Part shown: positions 15,958 through 23,893 of the stretch, in pieces
Layout of the letters: each line of letters starts with the position of its first letter
How positions within the stretch are numbered: position 1 is the first letter of the stretch
From: Actinomycetota bacterium
Lineage (GTDB): Bacteria; Actinomycetota; Acidimicrobiia; Acidimicrobiales; Ilumatobacteraceae
Direction: 5' to 3'
Assembly (NCBI GenBank): GCA_005800965.1
Contig: SYEA01000030.1
Span: forward strand, 1-28,124
DNA: 28,124 bases
Notes under the pieces: generated by a model
The model's database searches: none
Told to the model about the DNA's origin: nothing
Seen by the model: only the letters and a program-made list of their open reading frames with translations
Position numbers and translations under genes: made by a program

Positions 15958-16611
15958 TTAACGCTTCTTGCCGAGTTTGGCGAGCGACTCGGCCATCGTC
16001 CATCCGTGAACGATGAGCACGCCACCCTTGGCCACGTTGACACCTTTGAAGAATGCTGCAACCTCGGCGGCAATCTTGGGCTTCTTCACTGGCTCGTAGT
16101 CGATGAACCCAGATTGGGCATTGGCTTTGGCGATGAACGTGGCAGGGTCGTACTGCGGCTCGATTGCGTAGCGGCGCGCCAACCGACGGCCCCAGGCACG
16201 CTCTTCGCCGACGGCGTTATACTTGGGTCGCGGAATCACGCTGGTGACGGCCGTAAAGGCTTCGAGACCGGCAGCAGTGACAAATCGTGCACCGATAACC
16301 ACGTCTTCGTCTGGAAACGCCATGAGTGCACGGTGATACGCCTCGGTCATGAGGCCTTTCATGGCGAGGTCACGCTTGGCAGCTGGCTTCACACTGAGGA
16401 GACCCATCACCACACAGGGTGTGCCACCCAAGCGCTCGAGTGTGAGGAACATAAAGCCCACCAGCGTCTTGCCGTCGTAAGCGGTGGTGGCCAGCACCCA
16501 CGAGTCTTTGGCCTTGGAGACAGCACCAATACCAAACGCGCCGCCCATGGCCGCAAATTCATCAAGGTCTGCGTCGGTCAACGCGCTCGCATCGCGAGTA
16601 GCGATTTTCAC
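15958..16611 (-). CDS. Uncharacterised protein, possibly GNAT-like
   Basis: A 217-residue soluble protein that I cannot place in a named family with certainty. The middle part reads TLVGFMFLTLERLGGTP, then VVMGLLSVKPAAKRDLAMKGLMTEAYHRALMAFPDED, which resembles the beta4-loop-helix of GNAT acetyltransferases, but the canonical Q/RxxGxG/A acetyl-CoA loop is not clean. The C-terminal 90 residues (WGRRLARRYAIEPQYDPATF onward) do not match GNAT and end in a basic GKKR. The GTG at 16609-16611 is the upstream limit; a GAAGGGG stretch touches it directly, so the spacing is poor and the start could lie a little downstream. It is co-directional with the nitroreductase 11 nt later. Confidence 0.8.
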   Translation of the reverse strand: MKIATRDASALTDADLDEFAAMGGAFGIGAVSKAKDSWVLATTAYDGKTLVGFMFLTLERLGGTPCVVMGLLSVKPAAKRDLAMKGLMTEAYHRALMAFPDEDVVIGARFVTAAGLEAFTAVTSVIPRPKYNAVGEERAWGRRLARRYAIEPQYDPATFIAKANAQSGFIDYEPVKKPKIAAEVAAFFKGVNVAKGGVLIVHGWTMAESLAKLGKKR

Positions 16612-16671
16612 CCCTTCAGTGTGCCAGCAAAAAAGCCGAATATGACACGCTCATATACGTGTGTAGGCGAT

Positions 16672-16705
16672 TACTGAACGGACACTGCTACTGAATAGAC
16701 ACTGC
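16672..16705. repeat. 17-bp tandem repeat, two copies, at the dnaE 3' end
   Basis: TACTGAACGGACACTGC (16672-16688) is followed at once by TACTGAATAGACACTGC (16689-16705), with 15 of 17 bases identical. On the minus strand the second unit encodes the last dnaE residues, and the stop TAG sits at the unit boundary; the other copy lies just after the stop. Confidence 0.85.
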
Positions 16706-19700
16706 CTCGCCGAACTTGGCACGCAACAAGCCAATGACTCGACCAATATCTACCGAGTATTCAGCGCCCAGTGCCACAACTTTGTTACCGAACGAAAGGA
16801 ACACCGGCGAGTCACCTGGATGCATTTCGATGAGCGTGCGCACGTCACCCACCTCTTCGTTTGTCACGGGTCGGCGGGCAAAGTCGATATGCAGCGACTC
16901 AATCCCAGTTTTGGGCACATCGACCACGGCGATGTCGGCAGCCATGAGCGTGGCTCGTGCTTCATCGCGACGATCTAGACGCCCACGCACGATGACTATT
17001 TGATCGTCCACAACGAGGTGGCCTTGAGTGGCGAACAATCGCGGAAACACCGTGACTTCGATGGCGCCAGCAAGATCTTCGAGCGTGAAGGTACCCATTT
17101 GCTCGCCCTTACGGGTCATCTTGCGATCAACACCCGAAATTACACCACCGAGGGTGATGTTGTCGTCCGTGCGGTCGGGCACCTCAACAATCGGACACGT
17201 GACGCGCCGACCCATGATTGATTCAAGTCCACGCAACGGATGATCGCTCACATAAAAGCCGAGCATTTCTTTTTCGAGACGCAGTTGCTCGGCTTTGTCA
17301 AACTCCAACTCTGGAATTTCGGATTTATCGGTGTAGCCACCCTCTTCGGTGGGTGAGTCGCCAAACAAACTCATCACTCCTTGATTGCGTTCGCGGCGAC
17401 GCACCAACGCTTGATCGACGAGCGACTCAAACACCAGTAGTAATCCGCGCCGGGGGTGCTTCATCGAATCGAATGCGCCGGCTTTGATGAGCGACTCCAA
17501 CGTGCGCTTGTTGAGCGCTTGTTCGGGCACCCGGTTGATCAAATCGTGGAACGATGCGAACTTGCCCGAGGCTTCACGCTCGGCAACGATGAGCGTCGCC
17601 GCCCCTTCACCCACGTTGCGAATACTCGACAGACCAAAGCTCACTGCCGACTCGCCGGCCACCGGTGCAAAATCCACACCCGACTCGTTGATGTCTGGTG
17701 TGCGAACCACCACCCCATTGGCCCCGGCATCCGACAAGTACAGGGCTGCTCTGTCGTTGTTGCCCTTTACCGAAGTGAGCAAGCAAGCGAAGTAATCGAC
17801 GGTGTGATGCGCCTTCAGCCAAGCGGTCTGAAACGTGATAAGCCCGTATCCAAAGGCATGACTCTTGGTGAATGCGTAGTCGGCGAACTTTTCGATGATG
17901 CCAAACAACTCCCGACCGAGCGATTCGCCGTAGCCGTTGGTGGCGCAACCACCGACAAACTTTGGTCGCTGCTCGGCCATTGCCACCGCATCTTTCTTGG
18001 CACAGGCTTTGCGCAACGAATCGGCTTCGGCAAGGGTGTAGTCGGCAAATTTCTGCGCCACTCGCATGATGCTCTCTTGGTAAATCATGAGCCCGTAGGT
18101 GTCACCGAGCACCTCAGTTGCATCTTGATGAAAGAAGCGCGCCGGCTTGCGCTGATTTTTGAAGTCCGCGTAGTCGTTGTGCATGTTTTCAGCCATTGGG
18201 CCCGGGCGATACAACGCCAAGACGGCGGCGACATCTTCAAATCGCCGCGGCACGAGTGAACGCAACAACGCCCGCATCGGGGTGGATTCAAGTTGAAACA
18301 CCCCAATGGTGTTGGCGCTGGCTAACAACTGAAAAGTCTTAGGGTCATCGAGCGGAATGCTCGACATGGTGAAGTCAGGTTGCTTGCGCTGAATGAGTTT
18401 CTCGGCATCCGTGATGACGTCGAGGTTGCGCAGCCCGAGGATGTCCATTTTCAACAACCCCAGCGACTCCACCCCGTGCATTTCGTATTGAGTAACCACT
18501 GGCGAATCTTCGGGCTTTTGCCCAGCTTCGGGTTTGCGTTGAATCGGCAAATACTCAATGAGTGGTTCTTTCGTGATAACGACGGCTGCCGCATGAATCC
18601 CCACTGAGCGCTTCAGACCCTCGAGCCCGCGCGCCACATCAACTACGCGCTTGGCATCGATATCGGTGTCACACAGCGCCCGCAGATCGGCAGCCGCGCG
18701 GAATCCATCCATGTGTTTTTCGTTTTGCTCAAAGCAGTAGCGCAGTGGCGTATCGCGACCCATCACGACGGGTGGCATCAACTTGGCGATGCGATCCCCC
18801 GTTGCATACGGATGCCCAAGCACGCGGGCGGCATCGCGCACCGCATTGCGGGCCTTGATGGTGCCGAATGTAATGATCTGAGCCACATGGTCGCGTCCGT
18901 ATTTTTCGGCGGCGTAACGAATCATCTCGTCGCGGTAACGCGAGTCGAAGTCCATATCGATATCGGGCATCGTGACACGGTCGGGGTTCAGGAAGCGTTC
19001 GAACAGCAAGTCGTATTTCACCGGGTCAAGATCAGTGATGCGCAATGCGTAAGCAACTGCACACCCAGCCGCCGAACCTCGTCCGGGGCCGACCCGAATG
19101 CCCTGTTCGCGGGCATGGCGGATGAGATCCCACACGATGAGAAAATACGACGCAAAGCCCATGTCGCAGATGACTTTGAGTTCGTACGCCAATCGCTCGA
19201 CCACTGCCTTGGGAACTTCGGCACCCCATCGCTGCGTGGCACCGGTGCGCGCCAAGTGCTCCAGGTACGCGCGGTCGTCACTGAAGCCGGCCGGGATTGG
19301 AAAGTCGGGCAGTACGTACTTGCCGAATTCGATGGTGGTGTTGGCACGCTCAGCAATCCACAGCGTGTTGTCGCAGGCATCCGGCGTTTCTCGAAACAAC
19401 TGTCGCATTTCGGCAGCCGTCTTTAGATAGTGCTCTTCGCCTTCGAACTTGAATCGCTTGGGGTCAGCAATGGTGCAACCCGTTTGCACACACAGCAATG
19501 CGTCATGGGCTTGAGCGTCGTGACGATGCACGTAATGCGAGTCATTGGTGGCCAAGAGTGGCGCATCGATTTCGCGGGCAATCTTGATGAGGTCTGCCAT
19601 GGTTCGCCGTTGATCGGCGATGCCGTGGTCTTGGAGCTCGATGAACATGTTGTCGCGCCCAAAGATTTCTTGCAGCCGCGCAGCGGTGCGCTTGGCCTCG

Positions 19701-20203
19701 TCGTAGTCATTGCGCAACAGCGCCTGCAACACATGGCCGCCAAGGCATCCAGTGGTGGCGATGATTCCTTCATGGTGACGATCCAGCAACTCCCAGTCCA
19801 TGCGTGGCTGGTAGTAGTAGCCCTCCAAGAAGGCCTGGCTCGACAGTTTGATGAGATTGCGATAACCCGTGTTGTTTTCACACAACAACGTCATGTGGTA
19901 GTACAACTTGCGGCCCGCTTCGGTGTCGCCGCCCGAGTCGTCCACTTTGGCACCGCGTCGTTGCGGCCGCTCGAAGCGCGACTCGTACGCCATGTAGGCC
20001 TCGGTACCGATGATGGGGTTGATGCCAGCACGACGAGCCGTTTGATAAAACTCAAGGACTCCGTACATGTTGCCGTGGTCGGTGATGCCGATAGCCGGCT
20101 GGCCGTCACTAACGGCGCGTTCGATCAGATCATCGACTCGGGCGGCCCCGTCCAGCATCGAGAACTCGGTATGCACATGAAGGTGAGTGAAAGAAGACGA
20201 CAT
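16688..20203 (-). CDS. dnaE: DNA polymerase III alpha subunit, DnaE1 type
   Basis: The replicative polymerase, 1171 residues, close to mycobacterial DnaE1 (about 1184). The N-terminal PHP domain has FTHLHVHTEFSMLDG (metal His7, His9, His11), GITDHGNMYG (39-48) and further His residues. Its metal ligands look intact, as in actinobacterial DnaE1 whose PHP proofreads. The palm has the catalytic PDIDMDFDSRYRDEM with Asp414 and Asp416, preceded by GPGRGSAAG (372-380). Then come VFQLESTPMR, KSHAFGYGLITFQTAWLK, a helix-hairpin-helix region, the OB fold (NITLGGVISGVDRKMTRKGE) and a short C-terminus. The ATG at 20201-20203 gives the standard N-terminus. A TACTCT box lies 13 nt upstream and no Shine-Dalgarno sequence is seen. 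Confidence 0.97.
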   Translation of the reverse strand: MSSSFTHLHVHTEFSMLDGAARVDDLIERAVSDGQPAIGITDHGNMYGVLEFYQTARRAGINPIIGTEAYMAYESRFERPQRRGAKVDDSGGDTEAGRKLYYHMTLLCENNTGYRNLIKLSSQAFLEGYYYQPRMDWELLDRHHEGIIATTGCLGGHVLQALLRNDYDEAKRTAARLQEIFGRDNMFIELQDHGIADQRRTMADLIKIAREIDAPLLATNDSHYVHRHDAQAHDALLCVQTGCTIADPKRFKFEGEEHYLKTAAEMRQLFRETPDACDNTLWIAERANTTIEFGKYVLPDFPIPAGFSDDRAYLEHLARTGATQRWGAEVPKAVVERLAYELKVICDMGFASYFLIVWDLIRHAREQGIRVGPGRGSAAGCAVAYALRITDLDPVKYDLLFERFLNPDRVTMPDIDMDFDSRYRDEMIRYAAEKYGRDHVAQIITFGTIKARNAVRDAARVLGHPYATGDRIAKLMPPVVMGRDTPLRYCFEQNEKHMDGFRAAADLRALCDTDIDAKRVVDVARGLEGLKRSVGIHAAAVVITKEPLIEYLPIQRKPEAGQKPEDSPVVTQYEMHGVESLGLLKMDILGLRNLDVITDAEKLIQRKQPDFTMSSIPLDDPKTFQLLASANTIGVFQLESTPMRALLRSLVPRRFEDVAAVLALYRPGPMAENMHNDYADFKNQRKPARFFHQDATEVLGDTYGLMIYQESIMRVAQKFADYTLAEADSLRKACAKKDAVAMAEQRPKFVGGCATNGYGESLGRELFGIIEKFADYAFTKSHAFGYGLITFQTAWLKAHHTVDYFACLLTSVKGNNDRAALYLSDAGANGVVVRTPDINESGVDFAPVAGESAVSFGLSSIRNVGEGAATLIVAEREASGKFASFHDLINRVPEQALNKRTLESLIKAGAFDSMKHPRRGLLLVFESLVDQALVRRRERNQGVMSLFGDSPTEEGGYTDKSEIPELEFDKAEQLRLEKEMLGFYVSDHPLRGLESIMGRRVTCPIVEVPDRTDDNITLGGVISGVDRKMTRKGEQMGTFTLEDLAGAIEVTVFPRLFATQGHLVVDDQIVIVRGRLDRRDEARATLMAADIAVVDVPKTGIESLHIDFARRPVTNEEVGDVRTLIEMHPGDSPVFLSFGNKVVALGAEYSVDIGRVIGLLRAKFGEAVSIQ

Positions 20204-20216
20204 CGCAGGAATGCCG

Positions 20217-20222
20217 AGAGTA
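20217..20222 (-). promoter_or_regulatory. Candidate -10 box (TACTCT) of dnaE
   Basis: Minus-strand TACTCT fits TAnnnT and sits 13 nt before the dnaE ATG, giving a leader of about 6 nt. The region upstream is C-rich on this strand and shows no -35. It lies in the 64-bp gap after bpa. Confidence 0.3.
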
Positions 20223-20267
20223 CCAGCGGGGTCTGGGGGCTGGGGTGACCAGCGAGTTATTGCGGAA

Positions 20268-20765
20268 TTAGATGTATGTGCCGGGGCGATCAGCTGCACC
20301 TGCGCCAGATGCTGGCAGCTGACGCATCTGTTCGAGTTGCGTGCGAGCGGCTAACTGCTGGGCAAACAGCGTGGCCTGAATTCCGTGGAAGAGGCCCTCC
20401 AGCCAACCGACTAGTTGGGCTTTGGCCACGCGCAACTCGGCTTCGCTCGGCGCGTCACCTTCTTTGAACGGCAGCGCAAGTGTGCGCAACTCTTCTTGCA
20501 GGTCGGGCGAAATGGCTTCGGCCAACTCGACGATGGACCGCTCATAAATTTCGGCAAGCCGTTCGCGACTTGGCAAATCCAGTTCCATCTGGCGAACTTC
20601 TTCCAACAACCCCTTGATCATCGAGCCGATGCGCATCACCTTGGCCGGCTCTTGCACTGTTTCTTTGCCATCGCCCGAGTCGGCTGCGACGAGGTCTCCG
20701 GTTAGAGCGCCAGTAGTAGGCATGCCGTCAAGGAGCTCGCCGCGTTGTGGGTTGGTGTCACTCAT
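20268..20765 (-). CDS. bpa: Bacterial proteasome activator Bpa (DUF2587)
   Basis: A 165-residue ATP-independent ring-forming activator that opens the 20S proteasome gate (Bpa/PafE in M. tuberculosis). Residues 1-42 are acidic and probably disordered. The helical core runs from about 43 to 145: AKVMRIGSMIKGLLEEVRQM, LAEIYERSIVELAEAISPDL, and AQLVGWLEGLFHGIQATLFAQQL. The extreme C-terminus is GTYI, which fits the GxY-hydrophobic (HbYX-like) tail that docks into 20S alpha pockets; mycobacterial Bpa ends GQYL as I recall. This implies proteasome subunits elsewhere in the genome, though none are in this window. The ATG at 20763-20765 is used; the upstream hydrolase stop is 15 nt away. Confidence 0.93.
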   Translation of the reverse strand: MSDTNPQRGELLDGMPTTGALTGDLVAADSGDGKETVQEPAKVMRIGSMIKGLLEEVRQMELDLPSRERLAEIYERSIVELAEAISPDLQEELRTLALPFKEGDAPSEAELRVAKAQLVGWLEGLFHGIQATLFAQQLAARTQLEQMRQLPASGAGAADRPGTYI

Positions 20766-20770
20766 CGTCA

Positions 20771-20782
20771 GATAGTTCTATC
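20771..20782. repeat. 12-bp inverted repeat before bpa
   Basis: GATAG-TT-CTATC forms perfect 5-bp arms and spans the gap between the hydrolase stop and the bpa ATG. It could be a small operator or chance; no other copy was noticed. Confidence 0.4.
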
Positions 20783-21932
20783 AGCGTGCACCAATAGCCA
20801 GGAGCGGAACGTCGATTTCGTCGGAAGTCAGCGAGCCATGGCGGCATTGCAGGTCGAAATACGACTTATCTGCTGGGTCGTCGAAGCTGACATCAGCCTT
20901 GGCCATCACTGCCACGTCACCAAGCCGACGACGCACCAGATCGCTGACGTGGCGACCAAAGAATCCACCATCGATCATTTCGTCTCGCGTCATCACCCAC
21001 GCCACCTCACCATGGTGGCTACGGGCAGCCGCAGCCACCTCGTCAGCTCGACCACCGTTCACATGCAGCCAGCGAAACCGCCCTTCACCCGACTGATGCG
21101 ACAAGTGGCGCGTCACATCCGGATGCAGCAGCGATGTGCGGTCGCCCACCATGACTTGACCGTGATCGGCAGTCACCACAAGCACCGCACCAGCCGGCAA
21201 AACGGATGCGATGTCGGCCACGATTCGGTCGGCGGTCAATACCTCGGCGTCGTAGTGCTCACCGAAACCACGTTCGTGGGCGATCTTGTCGACGCCGTCG
21301 TAATAGCAGTACACAAACTTTTCACCGCGCGCCAACAAGCTACGCACATCCACCACCATGCTTGACGGCGCACGCCAACTGAATAGTTTCTGGTCTCGCA
21401 AATGTGCTTCGGTGAATGCCGTGCCATCAAACTCGGCTTTTGACAGCACAGGGATGGTCGCACCCAAAAACGGCGGGCACGGTTGCACGTCACGGGGCAT
21501 CAATCGGTGGCGGGCATCGCCGCGGTCGTCGGCCCACCGCAGCATTTGCACCACGCGACCGGCAAAGTCGATTCGGTACCCGACCAATCCGTGCTCACCT
21601 GGTGCCGCCCCCGTGGCAATCGACGTCAACGCCGTCACCGTGGTGGTGGGTGCGATAGTCGTGATAGCACCACCCTGCATGACGGCAAAGGTCGGTGCGC
21701 AGCTTGGGTTTTCACGGATTCGGTCTTGGAGTTGATGCCAGCCCAAACCATCGACGACCAACAACACCACTTGACGTGCACCACGAACGATGTCGGGGAA
21801 AAACGCCGGCAGATTGTCGGTGCCCCCTGGCCCGAGCAGTGCAGGCACGATATTGGTGACGCACGCACCGCCATAGTCAGGGCACCGCGGGGTTGCATCA
21901 ATGATGCGCGGGGCTCGTGACATCTCGCTCAT
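20781..21932 (-). CDS. Alkaline phosphatase superfamily hydrolase (nucleotide pyrophosphatase/phosphodiesterase type)
   Basis: A 383-residue metallohydrolase of the AlkP superfamily. QVVLLVVDGLGWHQL has the first metal Asp. TTTVTALTSIATGAAPGEHGLVGY contains the Thr that is the likely nucleophile. YYDGVDKIAHERG gives the Asp and His of the second site, VVTADHGQV the DH pair, and CRHGSLTSDEIDVPLL the last metal His. All expected ligands are present. No signal peptide is visible, so it is likely cytosolic. The substrate is not readable. In-frame ATGs at 21932 and 21923 are both possible; the first is listed. It is divergent from the Rrf2 gene, with 31 bp between starts. Confidence 0.88.
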   Translation of the reverse strand: MSEMSRAPRIIDATPRCPDYGGACVTNIVPALLGPGGTDNLPAFFPDIVRGARQVVLLVVDGLGWHQLQDRIRENPSCAPTFAVMQGGAITTIAPTTTVTALTSIATGAAPGEHGLVGYRIDFAGRVVQMLRWADDRGDARHRLMPRDVQPCPPFLGATIPVLSKAEFDGTAFTEAHLRDQKLFSWRAPSSMVVDVRSLLARGEKFVYCYYDGVDKIAHERGFGEHYDAEVLTADRIVADIASVLPAGAVLVVTADHGQVMVGDRTSLLHPDVTRHLSHQSGEGRFRWLHVNGGRADEVAAAARSHHGEVAWVMTRDEMIDGGFFGRHVSDLVRRRLGDVAVMAKADVSFDDPADKSYFDLQCRHGSLTSDEIDVPLLAIGAR

Positions 21933-21951
21933 CAGTCAACCAGCGCCTGCG

Positions 21952-21957
21952 TACCAT
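21952..21957 (+). promoter_or_regulatory. Candidate -10 box (TACCAT) of the Rrf2 gene, leaderless
   Basis: TACCAT is followed by 6 nt (GGAGAC) and the GTG start at 21964. This is the same box-N6-GTG layout as fabI, so the transcript probably begins at the GTG. The GGAG is too close to the start to act as a normal Shine-Dalgarno sequence. Confidence 0.45.
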
Positions 21958-21963
21958 GGAGAC

Positions 21964-22413
21964 GTGCGGATATCCACTCGGGGCGATTATGCGTGTCGCG
22001 CCTTGTTGTCGCTGGCCCTGCACACCGACGAACCCGGACCAATTTCTGTGCGTGACATCGCCACTCGAACGGCCCTGCCCCAGCCGTATCTCGAACAAAT
22101 TTTGCTGGCGCTCAAAGGTGCGGGTTTGGTGCACTCCAAACGCGGAGTTGGCGGCGGCTATACCTTGGCGCGTCATCCTGACAAGATTTTGTTGTCCGAA
22201 ATACTCTCTGCCGTAGACGGGCCGATCTCGCTCGGCGACTTTGGTGAGCCGCACCGCGACGGAGCCTGCGACCACGAGGGCCAGTGCGTGTTGCTGGCGA
22301 TCTGGCATTCAGTCGGTGGCCACATGCGTGACCATCTCGCCCAGTTCACCTTGGGCGGCGTGCTCGCTGCTGCTCGCGGTGACGCACCGTGGCCTGGTGA
22401 GCCGCACCACTAA
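21964..22413 (+). CDS. Rrf2 family transcriptional regulator
   Basis: A 149-residue winged-helix DNA-binding protein. The start VRISTRGDYACRALLSLALH is the standard Rrf2 N-terminus and fixes the GTG at 21964. The recognition part reads IATRTALPQPYLEQILLALKGAGLVHSKRGVGGGYTLAR. The sensor region has two Cys in the spacing C-x5-C (GACDHEGQC), followed by VLLAIWHSVG, where IscR would carry a third Cys; here it is Trp. An Fe-S or redox sensor role is therefore possible but with altered ligands. Targets are unknown; the divergent AlkP-superfamily gene is the nearest candidate. It is convergent with the rluD-like gene. Confidence 0.92.
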   Translation: MRISTRGDYACRALLSLALHTDEPGPISVRDIATRTALPQPYLEQILLALKGAGLVHSKRGVGGGYTLARHPDKILLSEILSAVDGPISLGDFGEPHRDGACDHEGQCVLLAIWHSVGGHMRDHLAQFTLGGVLAAARGDAPWPGEPHH

Positions 22414-22450
22414 GACGTGCTTGTTTAAGACCTGCTTGCCTAAGACAGTC
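22411..22450. repeat. 15-bp tandem repeat (two and a half copies) spanning two convergent stop codons
   Basis: TAAGACGTGCTTGTT (22411-22425), TAAGACCTGCTTGCC (22426-22440) and a partial TAAGACAGTC (22441-22450). The first unit begins with the TAA stop of the Rrf2 gene and the junction of units 2 and 3 contains the TAG stop of the opposing rluD-like gene. Confidence 0.85.
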
Positions 22451-23384
22451 CCGCCAGCAACTCGACAAAATCTGCTGGTTGCGGGGCGTGGAATGTGCAG
22501 CGCTCACCCGTGCGCGGATGGTCAAACGCCAATTCGCGAGCGTGCAACATCGGTCGTCCAACTCGCAACCCCGCACGCACGCCCCCATATGTGGGGTCTC
22601 CGACTACCGAGTGACCGATCGAAGCCAGATGCACTCGAATCTGGTGAGTGCGACCAGTTTCGAGACGGCACTCGATGAGTGCCGATTCTTTCGGTGTGTG
22701 AAACATTTGCTCGACGGCGTAATGGGTTCGCGACGGTCGCCCATCGACAACCACTGCCATCTTGGTGGGGTCGCGCTGATCACGGCCAATCGGTGCATCA
22801 ATCACTCCATGCATCGATGCCGGGTTGCCCCACACCAACACCGAATACACCCGCGTCACACTGCGCGCAGCAAGCTGGCCAACCAGCGATTCGTACGCCG
22901 CATTGTTGCGTGCCACCGCAACCAGTCCAGTAGTGCCGGCATCCAAACGATGCACCAAACCAGGTCGCATTCGATCGCCCACATCCACAATGTCGGGATA
23001 CGCCGCCAGCAGATAGTTGACCATCGTGCCGGCCTGGTTTCCTGCACCGGGGTGCACGACCAAACCGGCGTCCTTGTTGACGATGAGTACGTCCTCATCG
23101 GCATACACGATGTGCAACTGACGTGAGTCGTCAGCCAACGGAATCGCGGGGCCAGTGGCTTGCGCAATATCGACGCTGATGGTTTGACCTTGGGTGACTT
23201 TTTCTTTGCCAGCCGTCACCACTTTGCCTTCAACAGATACCCCACCGACTTCGATGAGCGCTGCTGCAGCGCTACGACTGATGTCGGCGATCAGCGACAC
23301 CACCCGATCGATGCGCATTCCATCGAGTGATGTCGGAATCTCTTCGGTTACCCGCCGGGCGATACCACCGGTGTCGTCGCTCAT
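22440..23384 (-). CDS. RluA/RluD family rRNA pseudouridine synthase
   Basis: A 314-residue enzyme predicted to isomerise uridines in 23S rRNA (RluD class). The N-terminal S4 RNA-binding domain covers about residues 15-75 (MRIDRVVSLIADISRSAAAA, then GGVSVEGK). The catalytic motif is GLVHRLDAGTTGLVAVAR with Asp148. Other family segments are ADEDVLIVNKDAGLVVHPG, RTHYAVEQM, CRLETGRTHQIRVHL and HSVVGDPTYGG. The ATG at 23382-23384 overlaps the lspA stop as ATGA, a standard coupling in actinobacteria. Target uridines are inferred only. Confidence 0.95.
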   Translation of the reverse strand: MSDDTGGIARRVTEEIPTSLDGMRIDRVVSLIADISRSAAAALIEVGGVSVEGKVVTAGKEKVTQGQTISVDIAQATGPAIPLADDSRQLHIVYADEDVLIVNKDAGLVVHPGAGNQAGTMVNYLLAAYPDIVDVGDRMRPGLVHRLDAGTTGLVAVARNNAAYESLVGQLAARSVTRVYSVLVWGNPASMHGVIDAPIGRDQRDPTKMAVVVDGRPSRTHYAVEQMFHTPKESALIECRLETGRTHQIRVHLASIGHSVVGDPTYGGVRAGLRVGRPMLHARELAFDHPRTGERCTFHAPQPADFVELLAGLS

Positions 23385-23893
23385 GGGGCTGTGTCCGACT
23401 GTTGTGTTTGAGGGCCTGTTGAGCCACGCCGCGGCGAACCGGGGCGCAGGGATGCCACGATCATCAGCACAGCCCCGATCGAAATCGCCGAGTCGGCCAC
23501 GTTGAACACCGGAAACCACTGCAGGTCTACGAAATCTACGACTGCACCCCGCAACCAAGCTTCACCGCGGAATGCTCGATCGATCAAGTTGCCCAAAGCC
23601 CCACCCACGATGAGCCCAGCAGCGACCGCTGCCAGGCCTTGGGCTTGACGACGCAGCCACAGCACCACCACAATCACCACGACAAACCCCAAGGCGCCAA
23701 TGACTGGCCCAGCGCCGGTGGCCTGAGAAAACGCCATTCCTTTGTTGAATACCAAATTTAAGCGCAGCGAGCCCACCAGATCGATGGTGCGATTATCAGA
23801 AAGTCGATTCAATGCCCAGTGCTTGGTGAGTTGGTCGACAACAACGATGGCTGCGATGAGCAGCCCGAGTCGTTGCGACTGGGCTCGGCTCAT
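23381..23893 (-). CDS. lspA: Lipoprotein signal peptidase (signal peptidase II)
   Basis: A 170-residue inner-membrane aspartyl protease that removes signal peptides from prolipoproteins such as the DUF3048 protein in this window. Four membrane helices are visible (about 9-27, 63-80, 86-104 and 127-148). Conserved parts are VVVDQLTKHW, LVFNKGMAFS, GGALGNLIDRAFRG with catalytic Asp105, and FPVFNVADSAISIG with catalytic Asp134. The C-terminus is short, polar and Pro/Ser/Gln-rich. The ATG at 23891-23893 overlaps the preceding stop as ATGA. Confidence 0.96.
   Translation of the reverse strand: MSRAQSQRLGLLIAAIVVVDQLTKHWALNRLSDNRTIDLVGSLRLNLVFNKGMAFSQATGAGPVIGALGFVVVIVVVLWLRRQAQGLAAVAAGLIVGGALGNLIDRAFRGEAWLRGAVVDFVDLQWFPVFNVADSAISIGAVLMIVASLRPGSPRRGSTGPQTQQSDTAP

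Noticed and set aside
16632..16668. Possible hairpin with a T-run (minus strand) as a dnaE terminator
   Set aside because: The stem ACACG/CGTGT is only 5 bp and the T-run is about 10 nt away, too weak to call a terminator.
20226..20246. G-rich stretch before dnaE as a G-quadruplex
   Set aside because: Only three runs of four or more G are present (20228-20231, 20235-20239, 20242-20245); the usual four-tract pattern is not met.
19430..20248. 272-codon plus-strand open frame opposite dnaE
   Set aside because: It is antisense of the conserved PHP domain and shows no domain of its own.
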